64,000 bases of DNA from Verrucomicrobiota bacterium (GTDB lineage: Bacteria > Verrucomicrobiota > Verrucomicrobiia > Chthoniobacterales > Chthoniobacteraceae), in NCBI GenBank assembly GCA_009885995.1, contig VFJQ01000001.1, positions 1 to 64,000 on the forward strand, in the 5' to 3' direction. Positions 16,951 to 25,514 of the stretch are shown here, piece by piece. The number at the start of each line of letters is the position of its first letter. The first letter of the stretch is position 1. A program made the position numbers and the translations under genes. Under the pieces are notes generated by a model, which did not search any database, was not told the origin of the DNA, and was given only the letters and a program-made list of their open reading frames with translations.

Positions 16951-17859
16951 CTATTGCTTGTCGAAGAGCCCTGCGAGCAGTCTCGCCAGCCGGTAGCCCG
17001 CGAGTGCTACCCGCCGTTCTGCGATCTTGCGGGCGCCGGAGGCAAACTCGGGCGGCAACGTGCGGACCTCTTGATCGCCCGGATGCGGGCCGGACGGATA
17101 CGCCTTCGTGCAGCCGAGCACGTGGCTCTCGCGCGCCCATGCGACTGGCTCCTGCACGAAGATTTCCGTCGCGAGCGCCTCTGCGGAAAACTCGGCCATG
17201 ATCTGCTTCGCTGCTGCGGTGGTGACTCCCGCCTTTCCCGGCTCGGGGCGCGACGTGATCGGCGGTGTGATGAAACTCTCGACGATCTTTCCGCCGCGCA
17301 CCTCGACGCGATACGCCTCGTCCCAAAACGCGTGAAGATTTCCGCGCCCACCCTTGTAGAGGTCGCTGAAGGCCACGCCGCCGACCAGGTAACCATTGCC
17401 GCCGCGGTCGTCCCAGGTGCAGGCGTGCAGCGGCTGATGAAGATCGCCGACGCAGTGCATGAGGATGCCGAGCGCTTCGCTTCGTTTCGCGGCGGGCGTC
17501 TGCGAATCGCGCAGAATCTTCAGCGAATCCTCGATGGCCCACACGACATGCGGCGGATCAGGCAGCGCGAAGGCCGAGCCGTCGGCGGTCTTCGCGATAT
17601 CGACATAGTGCCACTTGCCCCACTCGTATTTACGGCCCTGCGCACGCATGTCGTCGAGCCACGCGTTGGCGGTGATGAAGTTGTAGGCCTGTCCGCCAGA
17701 GAATGTCGTGTCGAGACCACGGACGAGTTCCCCGACTTTCTCGCGCACGGCGGGCGTGCTCGCCTGCCAGGCGATCTCGCCGACGATCATGTGTCCCGCG
17801 AGATCCCACGCGTGCGCGGTGGCCGCGAGAGCCAGGAGAGCGGTGATGCAGCGCTTCAC
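16951..17859 (-). CDS. Secreted S1/P1-type nuclease
   Basis: The protein has 302 residues from a GTG start that directly follows the stop of the upstream gene. Signal peptide residues 1-17 end in AHA, so the mature protein would begin with Trp. In this family the N-terminal Trp ligates a zinc ion, which supports the start. Other zinc-site segments are visible: [26 protein letters not shown] and GNLHAFWDE. The enzyme degrades single-stranded DNA or RNA or removes 3'-phosphates outside the cytoplasm, probably for phosphate or nucleoside scavenging. It is likely co-transcribed with the TIM-barrel/DUF1080 gene. Confidence 0.93.
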   Translation of the reverse strand: MKRCITALLALAATAHAWDLAGHMIVGEIAWQASTPAVREKVGELVRGLDTTFSGGQAYNFITANAWLDDMRAQGRKYEWGKWHYVDIAKTADGSAFALPDPPHVVWAIEDSLKILRDSQTPAAKRSEALGILMHCVGDLHQPLHACTWDDRGGNGYLVGGVAFSDLYKGGRGNLHAFWDEAYRVEVRGGKIVESFITPPITSRPEPGKAGVTTAAAKQIMAEFSAEALATEIFVQEPVAWARESHVLGCTKAYPSGPHPGDQEVRTLPPEFASGARKIAERRVALAGYRLARLLAGLFDKQ

Positions 17860-19329
17860 CTAGAGCTTGCGGAAGGTGATGTTGCGCAGCGCAGATGCGG
17901 TCTGGAAGGTCGCGACGCCCAGCGGCTGTGAGAGCTCGATCTCGCCGGGGCGCATCGAGACTTTCTTCCCGTCGATGTCCACGTTGATCCATTGCTCGTC
18001 GTCGATCCACACCACGATCTTCGCCGGCGTGACGCGCATCCGGATGCGATACCACTTGTCCTTGTCGAACTTCTTGAACTGCGTGGTCGAGTTCTCCGAC
18101 GCGTCGAGATCGTCGATGCTCGAGAAGCCGACGAGCGCCCCACCCCAGCCGCCGAGCACGAGCGTGCCGCAGTTCTTGCCGACCGGCACGGTGAGCGCGC
18201 AGAAAAAGTCGTCGCCCGTGAGCTTCATCGCCTCGAGCGAGATTTCGTAGTTCATCCGCGCCGGCGGTTCGCCCGCAAGGTTGATGCCGCTGAGCGGCTC
18301 TCCCATGCCGATGATGAGCTTCCCGTCTTCGACTTTGATTTCACCACCCGAACCGAAGTCCGTCGCCTTCCAGCCCTTGAGCGTCTTGCCATCGAAGAGC
18401 GATTCGCCCTGCACAGCCGCACCGGCCAGCAGCGGCTTCATCTTCGCGAGCCACGCGGGCACGGCCTTATACGGATCTTCGGCGGCTTCGTATTCGAGCG
18501 CGACCCAGCCCTGGTAGTTGGCGTCGCGCAGGATCTGCATGAGCTGCGGCAGGTCTGCCGGCACGTTCTCCTTTGCACCCGCGGGCTTCATCTCGACCTT
18601 CACCTGCACATTCACCGCGTAGGGTGCGCACTTCGCGAGATCGGCGTAGGGATCGGCGGTGTGAAAATTCCCCGTGTCCAGATTGATGCCGAGCCACGGC
18701 GACTTCACCGCCTTCACGATCTCCATCAACTGCTCCGGCTCCGCCACGATGCCGCCGTGGTTTTCGATCCCGAGGAAAATGCCATGCTCGCCCGCATACG
18801 CCGCGCACTCCTCCAGCGCGGCGATGCAGTTGCGCTTCGCCTCCGCAAGGTCGGTGCCCTTCGGCGGCGCGCCAGCGAAGACGCGGATGTGCGGCGCGCC
18901 GAGAACCGCGGCGTTGTCGATCCAGCGCTTCGTGTCGGCGATTTCCTTGTCGAGTTCCGGCCCCTTCGCGCGGGCGAAGTTATTCCCCACCGATGTGCCG
19001 CTGATCGACACGCCGCGCAGGAACGCGTGCCGCTGGATCGCGCGCAGTTGCTCGCGCGTCACGTCCTTCGGGAAATAGTAGCTCGTCAGTTCCGCGCCGT
19101 CGCAGCCTTGCTCGGCGCAGTAGTCGATGAAGCCCGCCATATCGAGCGTGCGCTCGATCTCCAGCTTCTGCTTGTGCGTCGCGTCCTTGAAATACTCGCG
19201 GAACGAATACGCCGCGAGGCTCAGCCGGAGACGCGGGACGCCCTTTCGGCCGAACGGTTCGACGGCATGCGCAGAGAGCGCGGCGAGACTTGAGAGCTGG
19301 AGAAAACGGCGGCGGGAGAGGAAAGTCAT
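17860..19329 (-). CDS. Exported TIM-barrel sugar isomerase/epimerase-like protein fused to DUF1080
   Basis: The protein has 489 residues. The N-terminus MTFLSRRRFLQLSSLAALSA looks like a twin-arginine-type signal. Residues about 35-290 form a xylose-isomerase-like TIM barrel, with metal-site segments such as GIENHGG and GINLDTGN. Residues about 300-489 are a DUF1080 (3-keto-disaccharide hydrolase-like, lamin-G fold) domain, with SLFDGKTLKGWKA and YEISLEAMKLTGDDFFCALTVP. Both parts occur in periplasmic carbohydrate enzymes of Verrucomicrobia and Planctomycetes, and having them in one chain suggests consecutive steps on one sugar. The substrate is unknown. A 16-bp inverted repeat lies upstream. 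Confidence 0.88.
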   Translation of the reverse strand: MTFLSRRRFLQLSSLAALSAHAVEPFGRKGVPRLRLSLAAYSFREYFKDATHKQKLEIERTLDMAGFIDYCAEQGCDGAELTSYYFPKDVTREQLRAIQRHAFLRGVSISGTSVGNNFARAKGPELDKEIADTKRWIDNAAVLGAPHIRVFAGAPPKGTDLAEAKRNCIAALEECAAYAGEHGIFLGIENHGGIVAEPEQLMEIVKAVKSPWLGINLDTGNFHTADPYADLAKCAPYAVNVQVKVEMKPAGAKENVPADLPQLMQILRDANYQGWVALEYEAAEDPYKAVPAWLAKMKPLLAGAAVQGESLFDGKTLKGWKATDFGSGGEIKVEDGKLIIGMGEPLSGINLAGEPPARMNYEISLEAMKLTGDDFFCALTVPVGKNCGTLVLGGWGGALVGFSSIDDLDASENSTTQFKKFDKDKWYRIRMRVTPAKIVVWIDDEQWINVDIDGKKVSMRPGEIELSQPLGVATFQTASALRNITFRKL

Positions 19330-19341
19330 AGGGCGGTCATG

Positions 19342-19399
19342 CACTAATGCACCAATGAGGGAAGTCTTTGGAAGTCGCGAGTGCATTGGTGCATTAGTG
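19342..19399. promoter_or_regulatory. 16-bp perfect inverted repeat between divergent genes
   Basis: CACTAATGCACCAATG at 19342-19357 is perfectly repeated in inverse at 19384-19399, with 26 bases between. It fills most of the 81-bp region between the divergent DUF1080 gene (start 19329) and the NifS-like gene (start 19411). Each arm is itself a near-tandem of CACTAATG and CACCAATG. This could be an operator for both genes or a small dispersed repeat. Lower GC than its surroundings fits a promoter region. Confidence 0.55.
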
Positions 19400-19410
19400 G
19401 TGCCTCTCCC

Positions 19411-20547
19411 GTGATCTACCTCGATTACAACGCCACCACTCCGCTCGCGCCCGAGGCGCGGGAAGCGATGCGCCCATTCATCGAGGAGCACTTCGGCAAC
19501 CCATCGAGCATCCACGCCGCCGGCCGCGAAGCGCGCGCCGTGATCGACGACGCGCGCGACCGCATCGCGCGTCTGCTCGGCGCGAAGCCGCACGAGATCA
19601 TCTTCACCGGCGGCGGCACCGAGAGCGATAACCTAGCCATCCTCGGCCTCGCCCGCGCCCACGAAGACCGCGGCAGGCACATCATCACCTGCACGACGGA
19701 GCATCACGCCGTGCTGCACACGTGCGAGCATCTGCAAAAGCGCGAGGGCTTCCGCGTCACCTTCCTGCCCGTCGATCGCACGGGCCGCGTCGCGCCGGAG
19801 CAAGTCGCCGAGGCGATCACGCCGGAGACGACGCTCGTCTCCATCATGACCGCCAACAACGAAACCGGCACGATCCAGCCCGCGCGTGAAATCGCCACGC
19901 TGTGCCGCGAGCGCGGGGTCCTTTTTCATACCGATTCGATCCAGTCCTTCGGCAAGGAGCCCGTGCGCGCTGCGGACTTCGACGCGCTCTCGCTCGCCGC
20001 GCACAAATTCCACGGCCCGAAAGGCGCGGGTGTGCTCTATCTGCGCAGCGGTTTGAAGATCGAACGCATCTCGCACGGTGGCTCGCACGAAAACGAACGC
20101 CGCGCCGGCACCGAGAACGTCGCCGCGATTGCCGGGCTCGCCGTCGCCGCAGAATTGGCAGTGCAGGACATCGAGACGGAAGCCGCGCGCCAAGCGGCCT
20201 TGCGCGAGCGCCTATGGAGCGGAGTGGAGCAGCTCTTTCCCGCAGTGATGCGTCACGGCCACCGCGCACACGTGCTCGCGAACACGCTCAACGTCAGCTT
20301 TCCCGGACTCGACGGCGAGGGGCTGATCATCGCGCTCGATCTCGCCGGCATCGCGGTGAGCAGCGGCAGCGCGTGCATGGTCGGTTCCATCGTGCCGTCG
20401 CACGTGCTGCTCGCCATGGGCGTGCCGCCCGAGATCGCGAGTGCGACCGTGCGCTTCTCGCTGGGCAAGCCGACGACCGATAATGAAATCGACGATGCGC
20501 TGGCGCAAATGGCCGGCGTCTTCGCCCGCCTGTCCGCCGCCGCATGA
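19411..20547 (+). CDS. Cysteine desulfurase (NifS/IscS family)
   Basis: This 378-residue pyridoxal-phosphate enzyme takes sulfur from L-cysteine as a persulfide for Fe-S cluster or tRNA thiolation pathways. The GTG at 19411 gives the family-typical opening IYLDYNATTPLAPEA. Visible motifs are TTEHHAVLHTCEHL, the PLP lysine in SLAAHKFHGPKGAG and the active-site Cys in SSGSACMVGSIVPSHVL. No IscU or IscR gene is adjacent. A SprT-like gene overlaps its stop (ATGA), and a ferredoxin gene lies about 1 kb downstream. It may be a housekeeping or a dedicated enzyme. Confidence 0.93.
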   Translation: MIYLDYNATTPLAPEAREAMRPFIEEHFGNPSSIHAAGREARAVIDDARDRIARLLGAKPHEIIFTGGGTESDNLAILGLARAHEDRGRHIITCTTEHHAVLHTCEHLQKREGFRVTFLPVDRTGRVAPEQVAEAITPETTLVSIMTANNETGTIQPAREIATLCRERGVLFHTDSIQSFGKEPVRAADFDALSLAAHKFHGPKGAGVLYLRSGLKIERISHGGSHENERRAGTENVAAIAGLAVAAELAVQDIETEAARQAALRERLWSGVEQLFPAVMRHGHRAHVLANTLNVSFPGLDGEGLIIALDLAGIAVSSGSACMVGSIVPSHVLLAMGVPPEIASATVRFSLGKPTTDNEIDDALAQMAGVFARLSAAA

Positions 20548-21125
20548 GTTCCCGCCAGCTCGAATTCTTTTCCGGTCTCGTCGCGCGGCTCATGCCGAAA
20601 CGTCCGGCGCCCGCTGCTCCCAAAGGCGCCGACGACGAACTCACCGCGCGCTGTGCTGAGTTGCTCGCGCCGTTGAAGTGCAAGGAACTCGCCGCCCGCG
20701 TCCGCGTCTGCTGGAACCCGCGCATGCGCAGCACCGCCGGCATGGCGTATCCGGCGAAGGCGCTCATCATACTGAACCCACGTTTGCGCGAGATCGGCGA
20801 GGGGGAAGTCGATCGCACGCTCCGCCACGAACTCGCCCACCTCCTCGCCCAGCATCGCGCCGGTCGTCGCCGCATCCCGCCGCACGGCGACGAGTGGCGC
20901 CGCGCGTGCGCCGACCTCGGTCTCGCCGGCGAGGCGCGCTGCCACACGCTGCCGCTTCCGCGCCGCACGCTCACCCGCCGGCACGCTTATCGATGCCCGG
21001 CGTGCAGCGCTGAAGTGCGCCGCGTGCGCCCCTTCCGCCGCGCCACCGCCTGCCTCACGTGCTGCCGCAAGCACAACGGCGGGCGATACGACGAGCGCTT
21101 CCGCTTCGTGAAACTGCGACTGTAG
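20544..21125 (+). CDS. SprT-like zinc metallopeptidase
   Basis: The protein has 193 residues. The HELAH motif at 95-99 plus a downstream His (about 113, IPPHGDEW) gives a gluzincin-type zinc site, and a C-terminal zinc ribbon is formed by YRCPACS and CLTCCRKH. This is the layout of SprT/Spartan-like proteases, some of which digest DNA-protein crosslinks. Bacterial roles are poorly known. It starts inside the stop of the cysteine desulfurase gene, so the two are coupled. The TAG stop lies within the GTAGGG head of a repeat element that begins here, so insertion of the element may have set the present C-terminus. Confidence 0.88.
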   Translation: MSSRQLEFFSGLVARLMPKRPAPAAPKGADDELTARCAELLAPLKCKELAARVRVCWNPRMRSTAGMAYPAKALIILNPRLREIGEGEVDRTLRHELAHLLAQHRAGRRRIPPHGDEWRRACADLGLAGEARCHTLPLPRRTLTRRHAYRCPACSAEVRRVRPFRRATACLTCCRKHNGGRYDERFRFVKLRL

Positions 21126-21170
21126 GGCAGGCGCACCGCCTGCCGCGGCAACCGGAGCGGTTGCCCTACA
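21121..21170 (+). repeat. REPIN-like element, family B (copy 1)
   Basis: This 50-bp element has a seven-base outer stem TGTAGGG/CCCTACA and two internal hairpins, GCAGGCG-CAC-CGCCTGC and GCAACCG-GAG-CGGTTGC. A second copy of equal length lies at 46487-46536. There the second stem is GCAAGCG/CGCTTGC, a compensated change. The first TAG is the stop codon of the SprT-like gene. The rest of the 21126-21234 gap shows no other feature. Confidence 0.8.
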
Positions 21171-21234
21171 AATTCGTCCTGCCACAAAGAACTTTCGCGC
21201 CCCGCGATCCTTCCTAGCGTCCCGACCCGATTTC

Positions 21235-21618
21235 ATGCCCGAACCGAAGCTCCTCTACTGCCACTGCCAATACGCCCAAGTCGTCCCGCGCGAGACGAAG
21301 GAAGCTGTGCTGCGGAGTCTGTGCGAAGCCGGTGTTGATTTCGAAGCCGTCGCCGATCTCTGCGAGATGGCCGCGCGCAAAGACCCGGCGCTCGCTCGTC
21401 TCTCGGCGTGCGGCGCGCTGAAGATCGCCGCGTGTTTTCCCCGCGCGGTGAAGGGCCTCTTTCATCAAGCCGGTTCCGATCTCGCGATCGAAAGCACCGA
21501 GGTGCTGAACATGCGCACCGAATCCGCCGAGCAAGTCGCCGAGCGCGCGCTCGCGCCCGATCTCCAGCCGAACGTCCCCGCCGGCAAAGAAACCATCCAG
21601 ATTCCCACTCCCGCCTAA
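21235..21618 (+). CDS. Cysteine-containing protein of unknown function next to a ferredoxin
   Basis: This 127-residue soluble protein is not recognised with confidence. It contains CHCQYAQV at the N-terminus, LCEMAA and [20 protein letters not shown] in the middle. These five or six Cys residues could bind a metal or an Fe-S cluster. The ACFPRAV segment vaguely recalls stretches of heterodisulfide-reductase-type proteins. It ends six bases before the ferredoxin gene, so the two are almost certainly one transcript and possibly partners in electron transfer. Confidence 0.65.
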   Translation: MPEPKLLYCHCQYAQVVPRETKEAVLRSLCEAGVDFEAVADLCEMAARKDPALARLSACGALKIAACFPRAVKGLFHQAGSDLAIESTEVLNMRTESAEQVAERALAPDLQPNVPAGKETIQIPTPA

Positions 21619-21623
21619 TCACC

Positions 21624-22427
21624 ATGGCCCTCGCCGCGACCGCTCTCCACATCCACCTCTACGAAGGCCCCGACGCCGTGCCGCTCAGCGCCGACGAACG
21701 CTTCGCCACGCTCACCGCGCTGCTCGAACGCGGCTACACCGTCGCCCGCACCAGCAGCACTTCGCCGAGCGAAGGCCGCAGCGTCACCTTCGCCCGCAGC
21801 GGGCAAGGCGCGCGCGACATTACCGGCCTCACGCCCACGCAAGTCGCCGACCTCGCCGAGACCGCGCGCACCGAGCTCGACGCCGCCACGCACGGCGGAT
21901 GGAAGCCGTGGTTCCCCGTCATCGACTACGACCGCTGCACGAACTGCATGCAGTGCCTGAGCTTCTGCCTCTTCGGCGTCTATGGCGTGGACGGCGACTC
22001 GCGCATCCAGGTCCAGAACCAGGACAACTGCAAAACCAACTGCCCTGCCTGTTCGCGCGTCTGCCCCGAGGCCGCGATCATGTTTCCGAAATACAAGTCC
22101 GGCCCAATCAACGGCGACCTCGTGAGCGACGCCGACCTCAGCCGCGAGAAGATGAAGGTGGACATCAGCGCGCTGCTCGGCGGCGACGTGTATGAAATGC
22201 TCCGCCTGCGCAGCCAGAAGGCGCAGAGCCGATTCGGGAAAGAGCGCGACTCCGACAAAGCCCTCGCCGAGCGGCAGAAGTGCCTCGTGAAACTCGCCCA
22301 GGCCGGCGACATCCCCGTCGAGGTGCTCATGTCCCTCCCCTCCCCCGACGAGATCGCCCGCCGCGCCGAGGAAGCGAAAGCCAAAGCCGCCGCCGCCCTC
22401 GCGGCGAATGGAAAGTCTTCCGCGTAG
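21624..22427 (+). CDS. 4Fe-4S ferredoxin-type protein
   Basis: The protein has 267 residues. The first 90 residues form an unassigned domain. A ferredoxin core follows with [17 protein letters not shown] and [17 protein letters not shown], enough Cys for one or two 4Fe-4S clusters. The last 100 residues are charged and helical. The ATG at 21624 was preferred over upstream in-frame codons because those overlap the preceding gene. It is likely an electron-transfer subunit, and its partner may be the Cys-containing protein encoded just upstream. No oxidoreductase catalytic subunit lies in the window. Confidence 0.85.
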   Translation: MALAATALHIHLYEGPDAVPLSADERFATLTALLERGYTVARTSSTSPSEGRSVTFARSGQGARDITGLTPTQVADLAETARTELDAATHGGWKPWFPVIDYDRCTNCMQCLSFCLFGVYGVDGDSRIQVQNQDNCKTNCPACSRVCPEAAIMFPKYKSGPINGDLVSDADLSREKMKVDISALLGGDVYEMLRLRSQKAQSRFGKERDSDKALAERQKCLVKLAQAGDIPVEVLMSLPSPDEIARRAEEAKAKAAAALAANGKSSA

Positions 22428-22472
22428 CGTGTCCTGAACCGATCCCTCCATTCGTCGGTAGAAAGAACACCT

Positions 22473-22928
22473 ATGACCACCACCACCAGCGTCCGTCTTC
22501 ACCGAGTGCTCCGCGCCACGCCGGAGCGGGTCTATCGCGCCTTCCTCGATGCGGACGCGATGGCCAAGTGGCTCCCACCGAATGGATTCACGGGCAGGGT
22601 TCATCACCTGGACGCCAAAGTGGGCGGCACTTACCGGATGTCGTTCACCAATTTCACCACCGGCAAGAGCCACTCTTTCGGAGGGACTTACCTCGATCTC
22701 AAGCCGAACGAACTCATCCGCTACACGGACAAGTTCGACGATCCGAATCTGCCCGGCGAAATGATCACGACGATCACGCTCAAACAGGTGCTCTGCGGCA
22801 CGGAGCTGACGGCCACGCAGGAAGGCATCCCCGCCATGATCCCCGCCGAGATGTGCTATCTCGGCTGGCAGGAGTCGCTGGTGCTGCTGGCGAAGCTGGT
22901 CGAGGCGGAAATCCCCGATCAACCGTAA
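22473..22928 (+). CDS. SRPBCC/AHSA1-family protein
   Basis: The protein has 151 residues. It has the START-like hydrophobic-cavity fold signatures RVLRATPERVYRAFLDADAMAKWLPPNGFTG at the N-terminus (seen in segments), GGTYRMSF in the middle and the C-terminal helix GWQESLVLLAKLVE. This matches the Aha1-C/activator-of-Hsp90-like family, whose bacterial members bind small hydrophobic ligands. Function is otherwise unknown. It converges on rlmN 27 bp downstream. Confidence 0.9.
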   Translation: MTTTTSVRLHRVLRATPERVYRAFLDADAMAKWLPPNGFTGRVHHLDAKVGGTYRMSFTNFTTGKSHSFGGTYLDLKPNELIRYTDKFDDPNLPGEMITTITLKQVLCGTELTATQEGIPAMIPAEMCYLGWQESLVLLAKLVEAEIPDQP

Positions 22929-22955
22929 GACGGTCCGGCGCTCGGCCGCGCTGGC

Positions 22956-24041
22956 TCAGCCCGTGTGAATCGCACCCTGCTCCCGCCTTCTTAGCTGACC
23001 GCAGGCGGCATCGATGTCCGGTCCGCGGGCGCGGCGCAGGTGGGCCACGGTGCCGTGGGCGCGCAACTCGGCGAGGAAGGCCTCCGTTTGCTCCATACTG
23101 CTGGGCGCGTAGGCGCGGCCGCGCAGGCTCAGGCCGGTGGGATTGTAGCGCAGCAGGTTCACATGCATGTGCCGGCCAGCGAGGAGGCGGGAAAGGTCGC
23201 GCGCTTGCGCCAGCGAGTCGTTCACGCCGGCGAGCAGGCAATACTGGATGGTCGTGATGCGCCCGCTGCTCGCCTGGTAACGATCCGCCGCCGCCAGCAC
23301 GTCCTGCACGTCGAACCGCCGCCCCATGGGCAGCAGGTCGGCGCGCGTGGCATCGTCCGGCGCGTGGAGGGACAGGGCCAGATGCACGCCGAGGTCCGCT
23401 TCCGTGAGTTCCTCGATGCCGGGCACGATGCCCACGGTGGAAATGGTGACCTGTCTCCATCCGAGGGCGCCCAGCGCGGGATCGGCGATGCGCCGCACCG
23501 CCGCGAGCACGTTCCGCAGGTTCAGCATCGGCTCCCCCATGCCCATGAAGACCACCGTGCGCAACGTGCGCCCGGACGACTGCGCTTCACGCCGCAGATG
23601 AATGAACTGTTCCACGATCTCGCCCGCCGTGAGGTTGCGCTCAAAGCCCGTCTGGGTGGTGGCACAGAAGTCACAACCCATCGCGCAGCCCACCTGGCTG
23701 GAGATGCACCCCGCCGCGCGCGTCGGACGATAGTCCGGCATCAGCACCGACTCCACCGTGCGCCCATCGGCCAGCCTCAGCAGCAGCTTGCTCGTGCCAT
23801 CGTCCGACACCTGCCGCCGCGCTAGGCTCGCCGCTCCCTTTGAAAAAGTGGCACCGATCAGTTCCTCCAGCCCCGCCGGCATCCGCACACTCGTCCGCAC
23901 CTCGCCCCCTTCCCCCGCATACAGCCGTCGCAACACCCGCATCGCGTGCGACGCCTTGAAACCCCGCTCCTCCATCCAAGTCCCCAATTCCCCCACCGAG
24001 AGATCGGGCAGGGAATGCGGAGTGGTGGCTGATGGAGGCAT
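22956..24041 (-). CDS. rlmN: RlmN-type 23S rRNA (adenine-C2) methyltransferase
   Basis: This 361-residue radical-SAM enzyme methylates C2 of A2503 in 23S rRNA and A37 in some tRNAs. The radical-SAM cluster motif GCAMGCDFCATT is present, as are the catalytic Cys pair segments GCISSQVG and the C-terminal DIDAACGQL, and the family signature FMGMGEPMLN. The ATG at 24041 fits the family length. The Cfr resistance paralogue shares these motifs, but nothing suggests it here. The gene is divergent from a secreted-protein gene, with 145 bp between starts. Confidence 0.92.
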   Translation of the reverse strand: MPPSATTPHSLPDLSVGELGTWMEERGFKASHAMRVLRRLYAGEGGEVRTSVRMPAGLEELIGATFSKGAASLARRQVSDDGTSKLLLRLADGRTVESVLMPDYRPTRAAGCISSQVGCAMGCDFCATTQTGFERNLTAGEIVEQFIHLRREAQSSGRTLRTVVFMGMGEPMLNLRNVLAAVRRIADPALGALGWRQVTISTVGIVPGIEELTEADLGVHLALSLHAPDDATRADLLPMGRRFDVQDVLAAADRYQASSGRITTIQYCLLAGVNDSLAQARDLSRLLAGRHMHVNLLRYNPTGLSLRGRAYAPSSMEQTEAFLAELRAHGTVAHLRRARGPDIDAACGQLRRREQGAIHTG

Positions 24042-24186
24042 GGAAATTCGGCGCCACTCATAGGCCACGGCGTGGGTGACCGACAGTGATTCCGTTTCGT
24101 TGGAACAAAAATTCGCCTCGTCGGCCCGTGCAGGAGCACAGGTTGCCAATGAAAACGTCGCACCCTTAGACTCCACGCTCCCGATC

Positions 24187-24849
24187 ATGAAATCTCCTTC
24201 CAAACTCCTCAGCCTGTCACTCCTCCTCGGCTTTTCATATCAACCCGCACTTCACGCGGCGGACTACCAGCCCGAGTTGTTCAAGAGCACGAAGCTCATC
24301 TATGCGGACACGTTCGACGGCCCACTCAACACCGACTTCTGGGAAGTCCGCCAGAGCAGCACGTGGGCGATCAAGGACGGCGTGCTCACCGGCAACCCGT
24401 CCTCCAAGGAGTTTCAGGAAAAGAAGAAAGCGAGTGCCGACCCGTCGCACGCGGGACTCAAGCCGGTGATCTGGCTCAAGAAGGTGCCGGAGAATTTCGT
24501 CTGCACGATGCGCCTGCGCTACGACGCCAAAGCCTACCAGAAAGGCTTCCCCCTCCTCGACCTCGGCCACCACATCCATACGCTCATCTTCAGCGAGAAA
24601 GCCACGACGCTCACGATCAAGAAGAACGTCGAGACGCTGCCCGCGGACCAGTCGCTCTTTGCGCTGAACCAATGGCACGACGTGGCCATCGAGCTGAAGA
24701 AGGGCGCCATCGTCCTCAAGATCGACGGCAAGAAGCATGTCTTCCAAAGCGCGAACATCGACGGCACCGGGCAGCATCAGATCGATTTCAAGGCCGTCGA
24801 TTTCGGAAGCTGCGAGATCGATGACGTGAAGCTGTGGGAAGGGCTGTGA
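24187..24849 (+). CDS. Secreted lamin-G/DUF1080-like protein
   Basis: The protein has 220 residues. Signal peptide residues 1-24 end in LHA. The mature part shows the pattern of DUF1080/concanavalin-like domains: YADTFDGPLNTDFWEV near the start, WAIKDGVLTG, then alternating strands, and a closing DVKLWEG. Such single-domain proteins are numerous in Verrucomicrobia and Planctomycetes and are presumed to bind or cleave sugars outside the cell. No catalytic residue can be named. It is monocistronic. Confidence 0.8.
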   Translation: MKSPSKLLSLSLLLGFSYQPALHAADYQPELFKSTKLIYADTFDGPLNTDFWEVRQSSTWAIKDGVLTGNPSSKEFQEKKKASADPSHAGLKPVIWLKKVPENFVCTMRLRYDAKAYQKGFPLLDLGHHIHTLIFSEKATTLTIKKNVETLPADQSLFALNQWHDVAIELKKGAIVLKIDGKKHVFQSANIDGTGQHQIDFKAVDFGSCEIDDVKLWEGL

Positions 24850-24895
24850 TGCTCCGGATTCGCCTCTCGCAAGACTGACCGGGGACACTCCCCTT

Positions 24896-24923
24896 CGTTC
24901 CCAAACGGATGAGCTTGGGAACG
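24896..24923. repeat. Short palindromic intergenic repeat (CGTTCCCAA type)
   Basis: CGTTCCCAA and TTGGGAACG form a nine-base stem with a ten-base loop, of a kind found scattered between genes in many Planctomycetes, Verrucomicrobia and cyanobacteria. It lies 46 bp after the secreted-protein gene and might also serve as a terminator, although no T-run follows. Nothing else is recognised in 24850-25031. Confidence 0.6.
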
Positions 24924-25031
24924 AGGAAAAGAACTGCCGATTCTTCCGAACCATTCACAAAATGCGGCATTCCATTGAGCCTAGGAAGGTTCTGCTAGAG
25001 AAGACGTTGGACCCGACTAGCCCGCCGCCGC

Positions 25032-25499
25032 TCACCGCGCCTCTTCCGGTGGCCAGGACTTGCCGGTGAGTTCCGGCGGCAGTTGCTTCGGGTCTTCCGG
25101 GTAGATGAGCGAGAGATCCATCGGCGACTTCGAGCCCAGCAAAAACTCCAGTTCCTCCGGCGCGCCGACGATCAGCCAGAGCGTCTCGGTGTCCGTGTCA
25201 TTGAAGACCTGCCGCAACTGCTCCGGCCCCACGAGCACGCCGCCGTGCTTCGGCACCGTCAGCGTCTCTCCGCCCACGCGCATCCGCCCCACACCTTCGA
25301 GCACGAAGTAAAACTCCTCCTGCCGGATGTGCTTGTGCCAAGTATTCGCGCTCCCCGCCGGTAACCGCCACAACCGCGCACCCAAGTTCTCGCTTCCCGT
25401 CCGCTCCAGAAAATCCGCATTCGGAATCTTCATCAAATTCGACGCCCGCCACTGCATGTCGTCCGGCCCGATGAGGTGATAACCGGTCACTGGTTTCAT
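25032..25499 (-). CDS. Cupin-domain protein
   Basis: This 155-residue protein has one cupin barrel. Motif 1 is WHKHIRQEEFYFVLEGVGRM, with two His and a Glu for metal binding, and motif 2 lies around GPEQLRQVFNDTDTETLWLIV, where the usual His is replaced by Gln/Asn. Small cupins of this sort include sugar isomerases, dioxygenases and ligand-binding proteins, and none can be chosen here. It follows a membrane-protein gene by 15 bp on the same strand. Confidence 0.88.
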   Translation of the reverse strand: MKPVTGYHLIGPDDMQWRASNLMKIPNADFLERTGSENLGARLWRLPAGSANTWHKHIRQEEFYFVLEGVGRMRVGGETLTVPKHGGVLVGPEQLRQVFNDTDTETLWLIVGAPEELEFLLGSKSPMDLSLIYPEDPKQLPPELTGKSWPPEEAR

Positions 25500-25514
25500 G
25501 CCGCGACCGTGCCC

